Assembly (NCBI RefSeq): GCF_039534165.1
Contig: NZ_BAAAUX010000011.1
Location: 682,001-746,000 of the forward strand
Length of the DNA stretch: 64,000 nt
Source of the DNA: Saccharopolyspora_D taberi
GTDB lineage: Bacteria; Actinomycetota; Actinomycetes; Mycobacteriales; Pseudonocardiaceae
Reading direction: 5' to 3'
Shown here one piece after another: positions 17,401 through 24,188 of this stretch. Every line of letters starts with the position of its first letter. The stretch's first letter is position 1. The notes under the pieces are model-generated. The model had not been told where the DNA came from. It made no database searches and saw only the letters and a program-made list of their open reading frames with translations. A program made the translations under genes and the position numbers.

Positions 17401-17686
17401 ACCGGACGCGGGCGGGCCGTTCGGCTGGATGAACGTCGCGGCGAGCGTGCGCGAACTGCCGACCTACCTGCGCAACGACATCAACCGCGACTGGGGTTCG
17501 CTGTACGTGGTCGACCCGTACGCGCCGGAGGCGCTGCCCGCGCAGTCGGCGATGAAGACGCACACCGAGACCCACTGGGGCAACTGGTCACCGGGACCGC
17601 TGCCGAAGTCGCTGCGGCTGCCCGGTGACGTCCCGGACTCCCGCGACCGCACCGATCTCCGCCTCGAGGACGACCCGCAGCCTTGA
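14474..17686 (+). CDS. Emb-type arabinosyltransferase (cell wall arabinan polymerase)
   Basis: 1070 residues. Residues 1-220 form the N-terminal lectin-like Arabinose_trans_N domain after one membrane segment (about 17-35). About 12 further helices follow, and the GT-C catalytic loop has adjacent Asp residues in TADDGYFL near 261-262. The last 400 residues are the extracytoplasmic carbohydrate-binding domain. Emb proteins transfer arabinofuranose from decaprenyl-phosphoryl-arabinose onto arabinogalactan or lipoarabinomannan outside the membrane and are the ethambutol targets. GTG start. Only one emb gene is in this window; whether it is EmbC-like or EmbA/B-like cannot be fixed by eye. Confidence 0.93.
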   Translation: MLAGEEKTTAPPERRLKRFAFVAGLLGAVLAVAVPFLPVHYDITTLKWPTANGTKPISAPLVDYSPVELAIDVPCDTARGLDARLDRPAVLLSTNPPSSHYGGLTGMTLQVDNGQLSLLSRGKQLGQVPLPEGCSISVRSDAHGIKSYAGEHKLIDVAGDSRPQLTGIHSDLDARIDDVRGVSFEARLDNRYQSYATPLKLVAIVLAVLAFLASLVAVHRIDARSPRKPRKLVAAGWWKPTSRDVAVVAALVAWWLIGAMTADDGYFLTMARARDDLGYVSDFYRWFSTAYAPMGWFIELYSWWVQISTSTPWVRLPALGMGVLSWLLISREILPRLGRQVRRSSAAGWAAAAVFMAFWMPYNNGLRPEPVVVVLALLVMCGVERAVAGRRLLPAVLALVGAALSVGVNPHGAVAVLPLVVAFKPLLRLLRERARDVGWATVLPPILASGLAVLVVMFADQTWQSTLDSMELRTELGPSLKWFQELHRYNLLFSPTQDGSLTRRFPVLLVILCLVTCLVVLLRRGRIRGAALGPSQRMLAIAALSFVILALTPTKHTHHFGVFAAVGGPVAALTALATSSTVLRSRRNRAVFFAGLMVILAFAATSTNAWWYVSGWGVPWFDKPPSIMGYQASTLLLAAAGVALVVAFVEHVRIDEHRPEVAAEKHSRALRLGTAPLSIICALLMLGEVATFGKVIQEQWGSYSLGQDNIRQLTGSSCGLSDYVYVETNPRTGMLAPSAQQPQTAVPGSKVPKRNENAENADQYLRGRTEGFRRNGLPPGDGTDPGEPDWRPPSGFGDDRAPLWGSYEPTATGTGELRTPWYDIPERAASGEVPVVLTLAGWELGANSVYVEFGRDTDAGFETMQRYPVAQGNAPHWRDHRVLVGGPSEGATKLRVVATDQALGPNGWLAVSAPRVPQLTRMTDVVGDAPTFVEWPAALLHPCLHTVRQRDGIAEVPRFRVAGGGDVRAVGQGWSSPDAGGPFGWMNVAASVRELPTYLRNDINRDWGSLYVVDPYAPEALPAQSAMKTHTETHWGNWSPGPLPKSLRLPGDVPDSRDRTDLRLEDDPQP

Positions 17687-17713
17687 CCTCCACATAAGTG
17701 GAACTCCTAGGTT
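17683..17713 (+). promoter_or_regulatory. MerR-type promoter (19-bp spacer with dyad) for the oxidoreductase gene
   Basis: TTGACC (17683-17688) and TAGGTT (17708-17713) are separated by 19 bp instead of 17, and the spacer holds the inverted repeat TCCAC-ATAA-GTGGA (17689-17702). Over-long spacers with a dyad are the mark of MerR-family activation (SoxR, MerR). The -35 overlaps the stop of the arabinosyltransferase gene. The regulator is not in this window. Confidence 0.6.
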
Positions 17714-17748
17714 CGGTTCCGCAAGCACCAACACCTGGGAGAACCACC

Positions 17749-18723
17749 ATGCACGCGATCGTCCAGCACACCTTCGGCCCGGCCGAGACCCTCCGCTACG
17801 AGCAGGTCGCCGACCCGCACCCCGGCCCCGGCCAGGTCCGGATCGCGGTCGCCGCGTCCGGGGTCCACCTGGTCGACACGGCCATCCGCCGGGGCGAGCC
17901 GGGCCCGTTCCCGCGGCCGGAGCTGCCGATGACGCCGGGCCGCGAGGTCGCGGGGGTCGTCGACGAGCTCGGCGAGGGCGTGGACCCGGTGTGGCTGGGG
18001 CGGCGCGTGGTCGCGCACCTCGGCCCGGCCAGCGGCGGTTACGCCGAGCTGGCCGTCCGCGAGGTGGAGGCGCTGCACGAGCTGCCCGGCGCTGTCGGGT
18101 TCGAGGCGGCGGTGGCGATGATCGGCACCGGCCGGACCACGATGTCGATCCTGCGCCAGGCGGAGCTGACCGCCGACGACGTGGTCGTGGTGACCTCCGC
18201 CGCGGGCGGGATCGGGAACCTGGCGGTGCAGCACGCGCACTCGATCGGCGCGACCGTCGTGGGCGCCGCGAGCGGGTCGAAGCTCGAACACGTGACCGCG
18301 GCCGGTGCCGACATCGCCGCCGACTACACCCGCGACGACTGGCCGGACCAGGTCCGGCAGGCGCTCGACGGCCGAGACGTCACCGCGGTCCTCGACGGCG
18401 CGGGCGGTGCTCCCGGCCGGGCGGCCTTCGACCTGCTCGGCGCGGGAGGCAGGATCGTGCTGTTCGGCCGCCCGTTCGGCGAGCGCGCCTTCACCACCGA
18501 CGACCTCATCGCCCGCGCGCTGACCGCGACCGTCGCCCTCGGGCCGAATCTGCTCCGGGTGCCCGGCGGCATGCGCGCGCTGGAGGAGGAGTCGATGGCC
18601 GCGCTCGCCGAGGGCAGGCTCGCACCGCTGGTCGGGCCGCCGTTCCCGCTGGCCGAGGCCGCCGCCGCGCACACCGCCTTGGAGGACCGCCGGACGTTCG
18701 GCAAGCTGGTGCTGCGGCCCTGA
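17749..18723 (+). CDS. Medium-chain NADPH:quinone oxidoreductase (zinc-independent MDR family)
   Basis: 324 residues. The N-terminal GroES-like domain lacks the catalytic-zinc Cys/His set of alcohol dehydrogenases. The Rossmann domain has the NADPH loop SAAGGIGNLAVQHA (about 146-159) in place of GAGPVG, as in quinone oxidoreductases. It should reduce quinones or reactive enones and so protect against redox or electrophile stress. ATG 17749 follows GGGAG by 7 bases. The MerR-type promoter just upstream supports stress induction. It stands alone between the arabinosyltransferase and the isoprenoid genes. Confidence 0.85.
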   Translation: MHAIVQHTFGPAETLRYEQVADPHPGPGQVRIAVAASGVHLVDTAIRRGEPGPFPRPELPMTPGREVAGVVDELGEGVDPVWLGRRVVAHLGPASGGYAELAVREVEALHELPGAVGFEAAVAMIGTGRTTMSILRQAELTADDVVVVTSAAGGIGNLAVQHAHSIGATVVGAASGSKLEHVTAAGADIAADYTRDDWPDQVRQALDGRDVTAVLDGAGGAPGRAAFDLLGAGGRIVLFGRPFGERAFTTDDLIARALTATVALGPNLLRVPGGMRALEEESMAALAEGRLAPLVGPPFPLAEAAAAHTALEDRRTFGKLVLRP

Positions 18724-18765
18724 CCGGATGGTCACCCTGCGTGTGCGGACTCCACTGGACCAATC

Positions 18766-18808
18766 GGCCCATCGGCCGATCCGTGAAGTGGATCAGAGCT
18801 CCTAGAGT
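18766..18808 (+). promoter_or_regulatory. Shared isoprenoid promoter element, idi copy
   Basis: GGCCCATCGGC at 18766-18776 overlaps TCGGCCGATCCG at 18772-18783; then, after 7 nt, GATCA, 5 nt, and CCTA with a possible -10 TAGAGT (18803-18808). The same strings, with the same spacing from TCGGCCGATCCG onward, precede the polyprenyl synthase gene at 19552-19588. Confidence 0.6.
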
Positions 18809-18902
18809 GAAGGGTGAACCGGACATCGGCTGCCGGGCCTGGCAGGGCATCGGCTGCCGGCGGCACACGGGACGCTTCGGCGTCGGCGGGAGGTAGTTTC
18901 CC

Positions 18903-19475
18903 TTGGAACAGGTGGTCCTGCTCAACGAATCCGGGCAGGCGATCGGAGTCACCGACAAGGCGACCGTGCACCACGAGGACACACCGCTGCACCTCGCGTT
19001 CTCCTGCTACGTCTTCAACGACCGCGGCGAGTTGTTGCTGACCCAGCGGGCGCACCACAAGCGGACCTGGCCGGGGGTGTGGACCAACACCTGCTGCGGA
19101 CACCCCGCCCCCGGCGAGCCGCTCCCGGAGGCGATCACCCGGCGGTTGGCCGAGGAGCTCGGGCTGTCGGTGCACGGCCTGGCCCTGGCGCTGCCCCGGT
19201 TCCGCTACCGGGCGGTCATGCCCAACGGCGTGGTGGAGAACGAGATGTGCCCGGTGTTCGTCGCGTTCGCCGACGGCGAGCCGCGGCCCAACTCCGACGA
19301 GGTGGCCGACACCCACTGGACGGACTGGGCGCGGTTCCGCGACGAGGTCCTGGCGGCGGAGACCGACGTCTCGCCGTGGTGCGCGCAGCAGGTCGGCGAG
19401 CTGGCCGGGCTCGGCGGCGACCCGGCGGGCTGGCCGGTGGGGTCCGAGGCGGAACTGCCCGCCGCGGCGCGCTGA
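18903..19475 (+). CDS. idi: Isopentenyl-diphosphate delta-isomerase, type I
   Basis: 190 residues, the usual length for bacterial type I Idi. The catalytic Cys lies in TNTCCGHP (Cys64/65), the active Glu in ENEMCPVF (about 113-118), and the Nudix-like helix is ITRRLAEELGL. It interconverts IPP and DMAPP, supplying the starter for prenyl chains. TTG start at 18903, with GGGAGG 9 bp upstream. The next gene, 146 bp on, is a polyprenyl diphosphate synthase that uses these products, and both promoters share sequence elements. Confidence 0.93.
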   Translation: MEQVVLLNESGQAIGVTDKATVHHEDTPLHLAFSCYVFNDRGELLLTQRAHHKRTWPGVWTNTCCGHPAPGEPLPEAITRRLAEELGLSVHGLALALPRFRYRAVMPNGVVENEMCPVFVAFADGEPRPNSDEVADTHWTDWARFRDEVLAAETDVSPWCAQQVGELAGLGGDPAGWPVGSEAELPAAAR

Positions 19476-19522
19476 CCGGCGTTCAGCCTCGGCCGAAAGT
19501 ACGAGGCCGGCGCTGACCGTTT

Positions 19523-19588
19523 GGCCCATCGGCGGACCAGGTCAGGTCGTTTCGGCCGATCCGGTCCGCTGATCATCGGCCCTACCTT
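19523..19588 (+). promoter_or_regulatory. Shared isoprenoid promoter element, polyprenyl synthase copy
   Basis: GGCCCATCGGC at 19523-19533 and TCGGCCGATCCG at 19552-19563 are followed by 7 nt, GATCA (19571), 5 nt, CCTA and a possible -10 TACCTT (19583-19588). A 7-bp inverted repeat GGCCGAT/ATCGGCC (19554-19560, 19575-19581) spans the core. Confidence 0.6.
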
Positions 19589-19620
19589 GGGAGTGTCAGC
19601 CCACTTCCGAGGAGCCCGAG

Positions 19621-20727
19621 ATGACCGTCGCCTACTCCCCCACCACGCACCCGATCGACGTCGACGACCTGCGCGACCGCGTGGACACCGCGCTGATGCG
19701 CTTCCTCGACGAGCAGGAGGGGCGGTTCGACGACCTCATCACCGATCCGGGAAGCCGCGCGCAGTGGCGCGGCGCGACGGCGAGCCTGCGCGGATTCCTC
19801 GCCGGGGGCAAGCGGATCCGGCCCGCGTTCTGCTACTGGGGCTGGCGCGGAGCGGGCGGTGCGGCCGACGACGAGGGGATCGTCGGCGCGGCGGCGGCGC
19901 TGGAGCTGCTGCACTCGTTCGCGCTCGTGCACGACGACATCATCGACGCCAGCGACACCCGCCGCGGTGCCCCGTCGCTGCACCGCCACCACGCCGACCT
20001 GCACCGCCGGTCCGGCGGCCGGGGCTCGTCGGAGCTGTTCGGCACCTCGATCGCGCTGCTGCTCGGCGACCTGTGCCTGGCGTGGTTCCACGACCTGCTC
20101 GCCACCAGCGGGCTGCCCGCCGAGCGGGTCCGCGAGGCCCGGCCGCTGCTGGCGCACAGCCTCAACGAACTCGTGCTGGGCCAGTACCTCGACGTGGCCG
20201 AGCAGGCCGGTTCGGAGCACTCGGTGCACCGCGCCCGCACGGTGATCCACTACAAGACCGCCAAGTACACGATCGAACGCCCGCTGCACCTGGGCGGCGT
20301 GCTGGCCGGTGCGCCCGCCGAACTGCTCGACGCCTACACCGCCTACGCACTGCCGCTCGGCGAGGCGTTCCAGCTGCGCGACGACGTCCTGGGCGCCTTC
20401 GGAGATCCGGCCGTGACCGGCAAGCCGGTCGCCGACGACCTGCGCACCCGCAAGGCGACCGTCCTGGTCGCCACCGCGCGGGAGCGCGCGAACGCGGCAC
20501 AGGCAGCCGAGATCGACCGGCTGTTCACCGGCCCGGACCTCGACGACGAGCAGACCGCGCGGTTGCAGTCGCTGATCACCGACACCGGCGCCCTGGCGGA
20601 GTCCGAGCGACTGATCGACCGCCACGTGGACGCCGCCTGGCGGGCCCTGCACGACATGCCGGTGCCCGACGACGTCCGCGAGGTCTTAGGCACCCTGATC
20701 GTCGCGGCAACCGCCCGCGCGCACTGA
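19621..20727 (+). CDS. Polyprenyl diphosphate synthase (geranylgeranyl diphosphate synthase-like)
   Basis: 368 residues of the all-alpha trans-prenyltransferase fold. The first Asp-rich motif is HDDIID (Asp105, 106 and 109) and the second QLRDD (Asp254, 255), with the GKRIRP diphosphate-binding site at 63-68. It adds IPP units to DMAPP; the product length (GGPP or longer) is set by residues I cannot judge by eye. ATG 19621 has GAGGAG upstream. With idi it forms an isoprenoid-supply pair, but no terpene cyclase or phytoene synthase is nearby, so the product may go to quinones, polyprenyl carriers or carotenoids elsewhere. Confidence 0.9.
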   Translation: MTVAYSPTTHPIDVDDLRDRVDTALMRFLDEQEGRFDDLITDPGSRAQWRGATASLRGFLAGGKRIRPAFCYWGWRGAGGAADDEGIVGAAAALELLHSFALVHDDIIDASDTRRGAPSLHRHHADLHRRSGGRGSSELFGTSIALLLGDLCLAWFHDLLATSGLPAERVREARPLLAHSLNELVLGQYLDVAEQAGSEHSVHRARTVIHYKTAKYTIERPLHLGGVLAGAPAELLDAYTAYALPLGEAFQLRDDVLGAFGDPAVTGKPVADDLRTRKATVLVATARERANAAQAAEIDRLFTGPDLDDEQTARLQSLITDTGALAESERLIDRHVDAAWRALHDMPVPDDVREVLGTLIVAATARAH

Positions 20728-21206
20728 TTTCGCACCGCGATTTCCCGCACAGCGATTTCCCGCACTGCGGAGCCAAATCCGGTGTCCAACCCGGCCAGGA
20801 GCTGATTCCGGCGCCCGGCCCGTCTCGCCCGGGCCTGAACCCGGCGCCCGGCCCGGGTCTGGACCTGAGTCCGGCTCCAGCCCCGGTGCTGATTCCGGCG
20901 CCAGCGGACTGAATCCGGCCGCCCAGCCCGACACGGCTCCGCACGGCTCGGCACAGCCGCCCGGCCCGACACGGCACCTCCGCCCAGCCCAGCCCGGCAC
21001 GGCCGCCCAGCCCAACCCGGCTCGGCTCGGCCCGGCACGGCCCGGCCCGGCCCGGCACGGCACGGCACGGCACGGCACGGCACGGCACGGCACGGACTCA
21101 GCCCAACCCGAGTCCAGCCAGGCCCCCCAGCCCGGAGCTCAGCCAGCCGGGATTCGGCCCGCCCCAGGGCTGCCACAGCCCAGAACCCACCCGGGCTCAC
21201 CCGGCC
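20728..21206. other. Repeat-rich non-coding gap
   Basis: 479 bp with no convincing gene. It starts with three imperfect copies of a 15-bp unit based on GATTTCCCGCAC (20727-20766). Two exact copies of GCTGATTCCGGCGCC lie 87 bp apart (20801, 20888), and the gap ends in a pentanucleotide tract. Frames on both strands give only low-complexity Pro/Arg/Ala or Cys/Arg peptides. Confidence 0.7.
21014..21095. repeat. Pentanucleotide (GGCAC/GGCCC) tandem tract
   Basis: A period-5 run, imperfect from about 21014 and perfect GGCAC from 21054 to 21095 (8.4 units). Such a tract can vary in length by slippage. Confidence 0.85.
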
Positions 21207-21539
21207 TCACCCCAGCGGAGTGCCGATCCGAAGCCGGTTCCCGTCCGGATCGCGCAGCTCGATCTCGCGCGCCCAAGGCGCATCCTCGGGCGTCATGCCG
21301 AACTCGGCGGCGATGGCCTCGACATCGTGCACCCGGAGATAAACCAGGGTGTTGGGCTGCGCGTCGCCCTCGTGCTCGGACAGGAACAGCCGCAGGTTCC
21401 CGCGGGCGATCTCGACGAAGGCGGGCAGCTCCGGCTGGAAGCGGTGCTCCCACTGGGCGGTGAAGCCCAGCAGCTCGTACCACTTGACCGCGACGTCGGC
21501 TTCCTCCACCCGCAGGATCGGGATGATTTCCTCGTCCAT
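21207..21539 (-). CDS. VOC superfamily (glyoxalase/bleomycin-resistance-like) protein
   Basis: 110 residues, one VOC domain of paired beta-alpha-beta-beta-beta modules. It opens with IIPILRVEEADVAVKWYELLGF and ends with IELRDPDGNRLRIG, the usual VOC closing strand. The Arg-rich FEHRF-like segment (WEHRFQPELPAFVEIA) recalls bleomycin-binding members, but substrate and metal use are unknown. The ATG at 21539 is the first Met of the family fold; an open frame runs further upstream without similarity. It diverges from the DUF4442 gene. Confidence 0.8.
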   Translation of the reverse strand: MDEEIIPILRVEEADVAVKWYELLGFTAQWEHRFQPELPAFVEIARGNLRLFLSEHEGDAQPNTLVYLRVHDVEAIAAEFGMTPEDAPWAREIELRDPDGNRLRIGTPLG

Positions 21540-21618
21540 CGGGTCATCCTGACATCGCCCCGGCAGTGGTGCCACCACTCGTCCGGGCGTGGTTGACCGG
21601 AGCACCCCGACCCCGTAA

Positions 21619-21634
21619 GTTACCGGCCAGTAAC
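21619..21634. promoter_or_regulatory. 16-bp operator-like palindrome (TetR type)
   Basis: GTTACCGGCCAGTAAC is symmetric at 14 of 16 positions. It lies 44 bp upstream of the DUF4442 gene and 80 bp upstream of the divergent VOC gene. TTAC-n6-GTAA sites of this shape are typical of TetR-family regulators of lipid genes. The regulator is not in the window. Confidence 0.5.
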
Positions 21635-21677
21635 ACGGGCGGGCACCGCGCCCGCCGGCGAAACGAAGGATTCGGCG

Positions 21678-22178
21678 ATGAGCACCACCGGGACAACACT
21701 GGCGCTGTGGCGGAAACTGGCGAAACTGCCGCTGGGAACCAGGATCTTCTCCTGGGGGGTGAGCTGGCGCGCCCCCTACTTCCGCACGATCCGCCCGCAC
21801 ATCACCGAACTGCGCCCCGGTTACTGCGAGGTCCACGCCGCCAAGCGCAGGCGCGTGCACAACCACATCGGCACCTTCCACGCCATCGCCGCCTGCAACA
21901 TGGCCGAGGTCGCAGCGGGCGTGCTCACCGAAGCCAGCATCCCCACCACCCACCGCTGGATCCCGACCGGCATGACGGTGCGCTACGTCGCCAAGGCCGC
22001 CACCGACCTCCGCGCGGTCGCCGAACTCGACCCGCTACCCGCCGCCGACGACACCGCCCGCGACTGGGTCGTCCCGGTCCGCATCCTCGACACCGCCGAC
22101 AAAACCGTCGTCACCGCCGACATCACGATGCGCGTCTCCCCCCGGAAATCCCGCACCACGGCGGCGAAAACGTCCTGA
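21678..22178 (+). CDS. DUF4442 hotdog-fold protein (acyl-CoA thioesterase-like)
   Basis: 166 residues. The sequence follows the DUF4442 branch of the hotdog fold, with the central helix region HNHIGTFHAIAACNMAEVAAGVL (about 61-83), where hotdog thioesterases place their active-site Asp/Glu and Asn/His residues, and a later strand TGMTVRYVAKA. Related proteins are thioesterases of acyl-CoA or acyl-ACP; activity here is inferred. A TetR-type operator lies in its promoter. Its stop codon directly abuts the stop of the convergent gene (22178/22179), leaving no room for a terminator. Confidence 0.78.
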   Translation: MSTTGTTLALWRKLAKLPLGTRIFSWGVSWRAPYFRTIRPHITELRPGYCEVHAAKRRRVHNHIGTFHAIAACNMAEVAAGVLTEASIPTTHRWIPTGMTVRYVAKAATDLRAVAELDPLPAADDTARDWVVPVRILDTADKTVVTADITMRVSPRKSRTTAAKTS

Positions 22179-23474
22179 CTACACCGCGGGAGCGGTGGCC
22201 TTCATCCAGGCCCACTCCCCCGGTTCGGGAGCGCCGACCAGTTTGAGGCCCGCCTTGCGCAGGGTCCGGGCGATGGCGGTGTTGTCGACGTGGGTGTGGG
22301 CGCTCAGCGTGCTGATGCCCATGGCCGCTGCCTCCTCGACCAGCTTCTCGGCCAGTGCCGAGCCGACGCCCCTGCGCTGCCAGTCGTCGCGGACGATCAG
22401 CGCGAGCTCGCCGATGTCGTCGTCGTACATCAGGTTCCCGAGCGCGATCACGTCGCCGTCCGGCGCCTGGACCAGCAGGGCGCGCCCTAGCGCCGGGGTC
22501 AGCAGCCGCTGGAGGCCCTTCTCCCCGGACGGTCCGGGGCTGAAGTACCGGCGGTAGCGGGCCGCGCTGGAGCAGCGCTCGTGGAACTCCGACACCAGCG
22601 GCAGATCGTCGCGGTCCGCGACCCGCACCGCCAGGTCCGCGCCGCCGACGGTGATCCGGTCAGCGTCCCTGCGCATCCGGGTGCGGCAGTCCTGCGCCAG
22701 TTCCGCCATCGCCCGCGCCCGCGCGTACTCGGCGGGGGTGAACGCGGCCCCGGCCCGCTCCAGCACCAGAACGCCACCTCCCGGGGCGGGCAGGGTGATC
22801 GTCGCGTCGTCGAGCTCGTCGGCGGACTGCTCCTCCTGCCAGTGGACGTCGATCTCCCCGAGCACCCGGCGCAGCACCCGGACCAGCTCGGAGCGCCCGT
22901 TGACCAGGTCGGCGGCCAGGTTCAGGACGCGGGTCGGCACGTCGTCGAGCTCGTGCACGTCGGCCGGGGTGGCGGTCGCGTCGCGGCCACCTGCCTCGAT
23001 GACGGCGGCGATCAGCTCGCCCTCGGTCACCCTCGCCGGGACGTGCAGCAGCACCTCGTCCACCGCACCGTCGATGGTCGGGTGCACGTGGACCGTGCGG
23101 ATGTTGCCGCCGAGCGCGGCGAGACCGGCCGCCAGGTGCGCCAGCCGACCGGGGCTGTCGGTCACCGAGGCGCGCAGGCGCCACAGCCTGCGGGAGCGGT
23201 CGTGGACGTCCTCGACCTCGACCGGCCGCGCGACCGGGCGGCGCCGGCGACGCCGCCACAGCCGCCGGACCAGCGCGGCGACGATGAGCACCCCGCCCAG
23301 CGCCATCAGCGCGTAGGAACCGCTGGAATGCGTCTGCATCCCGGCGACGAACAGGTGCGCCGCACCCGCCGCGAGGAACAGCGCGGCCAGCTCGACGAGT
23401 TCGCGGGTCCAGTCTCCCCGGCCCCGCTGCGCCGAGTGGACGTCGGTGTCGTGCGAGTTCTTCCTGGGAGTCAT
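22179..23474 (-). CDS. Membrane-anchored ACT-domain GNAT acetyltransferase
   Basis: 431 residues in three parts. Residues 26-46 and 52-70 are two membrane helices followed by an Arg-rich stop-transfer stretch (70-79). Residues 93-170 resemble an ACT domain (RLRASVTDSPGRLAHLA ... GGNIRTVHVHP). Residues about 280-430 are a GNAT domain with the acetyl-CoA loop QRRGVGSALAEKL. ACT-GNAT proteins of actinomycetes are amino-acid-controlled protein acetyltransferases acting on enzymes such as acetyl-CoA synthetase; those I know are soluble. The membrane hairpin is the odd part here. It is co-directional with the aldolase gene 72 bp upstream but may be transcribed separately. Confidence 0.75.
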   Translation of the reverse strand: MTPRKNSHDTDVHSAQRGRGDWTRELVELAALFLAAGAAHLFVAGMQTHSSGSYALMALGGVLIVAALVRRLWRRRRRRPVARPVEVEDVHDRSRRLWRLRASVTDSPGRLAHLAAGLAALGGNIRTVHVHPTIDGAVDEVLLHVPARVTEGELIAAVIEAGGRDATATPADVHELDDVPTRVLNLAADLVNGRSELVRVLRRVLGEIDVHWQEEQSADELDDATITLPAPGGGVLVLERAGAAFTPAEYARARAMAELAQDCRTRMRRDADRITVGGADLAVRVADRDDLPLVSEFHERCSSAARYRRYFSPGPSGEKGLQRLLTPALGRALLVQAPDGDVIALGNLMYDDDIGELALIVRDDWQRRGVGSALAEKLVEEAAAMGISTLSAHTHVDNTAIARTLRKAGLKLVGAPEPGEWAWMKATAPAV

Positions 23475-23546
23475 GCCGCCATCATCGGCGGCGCTTGTTG
23501 CTGCGACTTCGCCCGCGGTGACGCAGCTGTTAAACGGTGACCAGGT

Positions 23547-24188
23547 TCACCGCTTCTGACCATAGGTCGAGAACCGCTCGGCGCACCGGGCGAGTTCGGC
23601 GTCGTCGAGCACCTTCGGCTCGCCGACCCGGGACGCCGTAAGCCACAGCTGGCACAGCCACTCCAGCTGCTGCGCGCGCCCGTACGCCTGGGACAGCGTC
23701 GCGCCGACCGTGACCGTGCCGTGGTTGCGCAGGATGCACCCGCCGCGGCCGGTCAGCGCCGCCGACATCGTCTCGGCCAGGCGATCGCTGCCGAAGGTGG
23801 CGTAGTCGGCGACGATCACGCTGCCGCCGAACTCCGCGAGCTGGTAGTGCACCGCGGGCACGTCGTCGCGCAGCAGGGACAGCGCGGTCGCGTGCAGGGA
23901 ATGGGTGTGCACCACCGCTCCGGCGTCGTGGTCGCGGTAGGCGGTCAGGTGCATCGGCAGTTCCGATGTCGGCTTCAGACCACCCGACACCACGGTCCCG
24001 TCGAGATCCACCAGCGGGATGTCCTCGACCGCCAGCCGGTCGTAGCCGACCCCGGACGGCGTCACCGCGACCAGATCGCCGCAGCGGACCGACACGTTGC
24101 CGGAGGTGCCGACGACCAGGCCGTCGGCGGTCATCCGCCGGGCGATGTCGATGACCTCCCGGCGCCGCTCCTCGAACTCGCTCAACAC
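23547..24188 (-). CDS. Class II aldolase/adducin family protein (L-fuculose-phosphate aldolase-like)
   Basis: 213 residues, the standard length of FucA/AraD-type enzymes. Motifs: GTSGNVSVR (phosphate-binding loop, about 29-37), VTPSGVGY, SELPMHLTAYR with the general-acid Glu, HTHSLHATAL (two zinc His) and RNHGTVTVG (third His). It should cleave or epimerise a ketose-phosphate by retro-aldol chemistry. GTG 24188 has GGGAG just upstream and overlaps the stop of the RpiB gene by 7 bp, so translation is coupled. It is the last gene of the polyol operon. Confidence 0.87.
   Translation of the reverse strand: MLSEFEERRREVIDIARRMTADGLVVGTSGNVSVRCGDLVAVTPSGVGYDRLAVEDIPLVDLDGTVVSGGLKPTSELPMHLTAYRDHDAGAVVHTHSLHATALSLLRDDVPAVHYQLAEFGGSVIVADYATFGSDRLAETMSAALTGRGGCILRNHGTVTVGATLSQAYGRAQQLEWLCQLWLTASRVGEPKVLDDAELARCAERFSTYGQKR

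Noticed and set aside
18903..20727. Terpene or carotenoid biosynthetic gene cluster
   Set aside because: Only idi and a prenyl synthase are present; no cyclase, phytoene synthase or desaturase lies within the window.
20576..21200. Minus-strand frames encoding repeated CRAVP-like peptides
   Set aside because: They are translations of the pentanucleotide tract and show no start context or homology.
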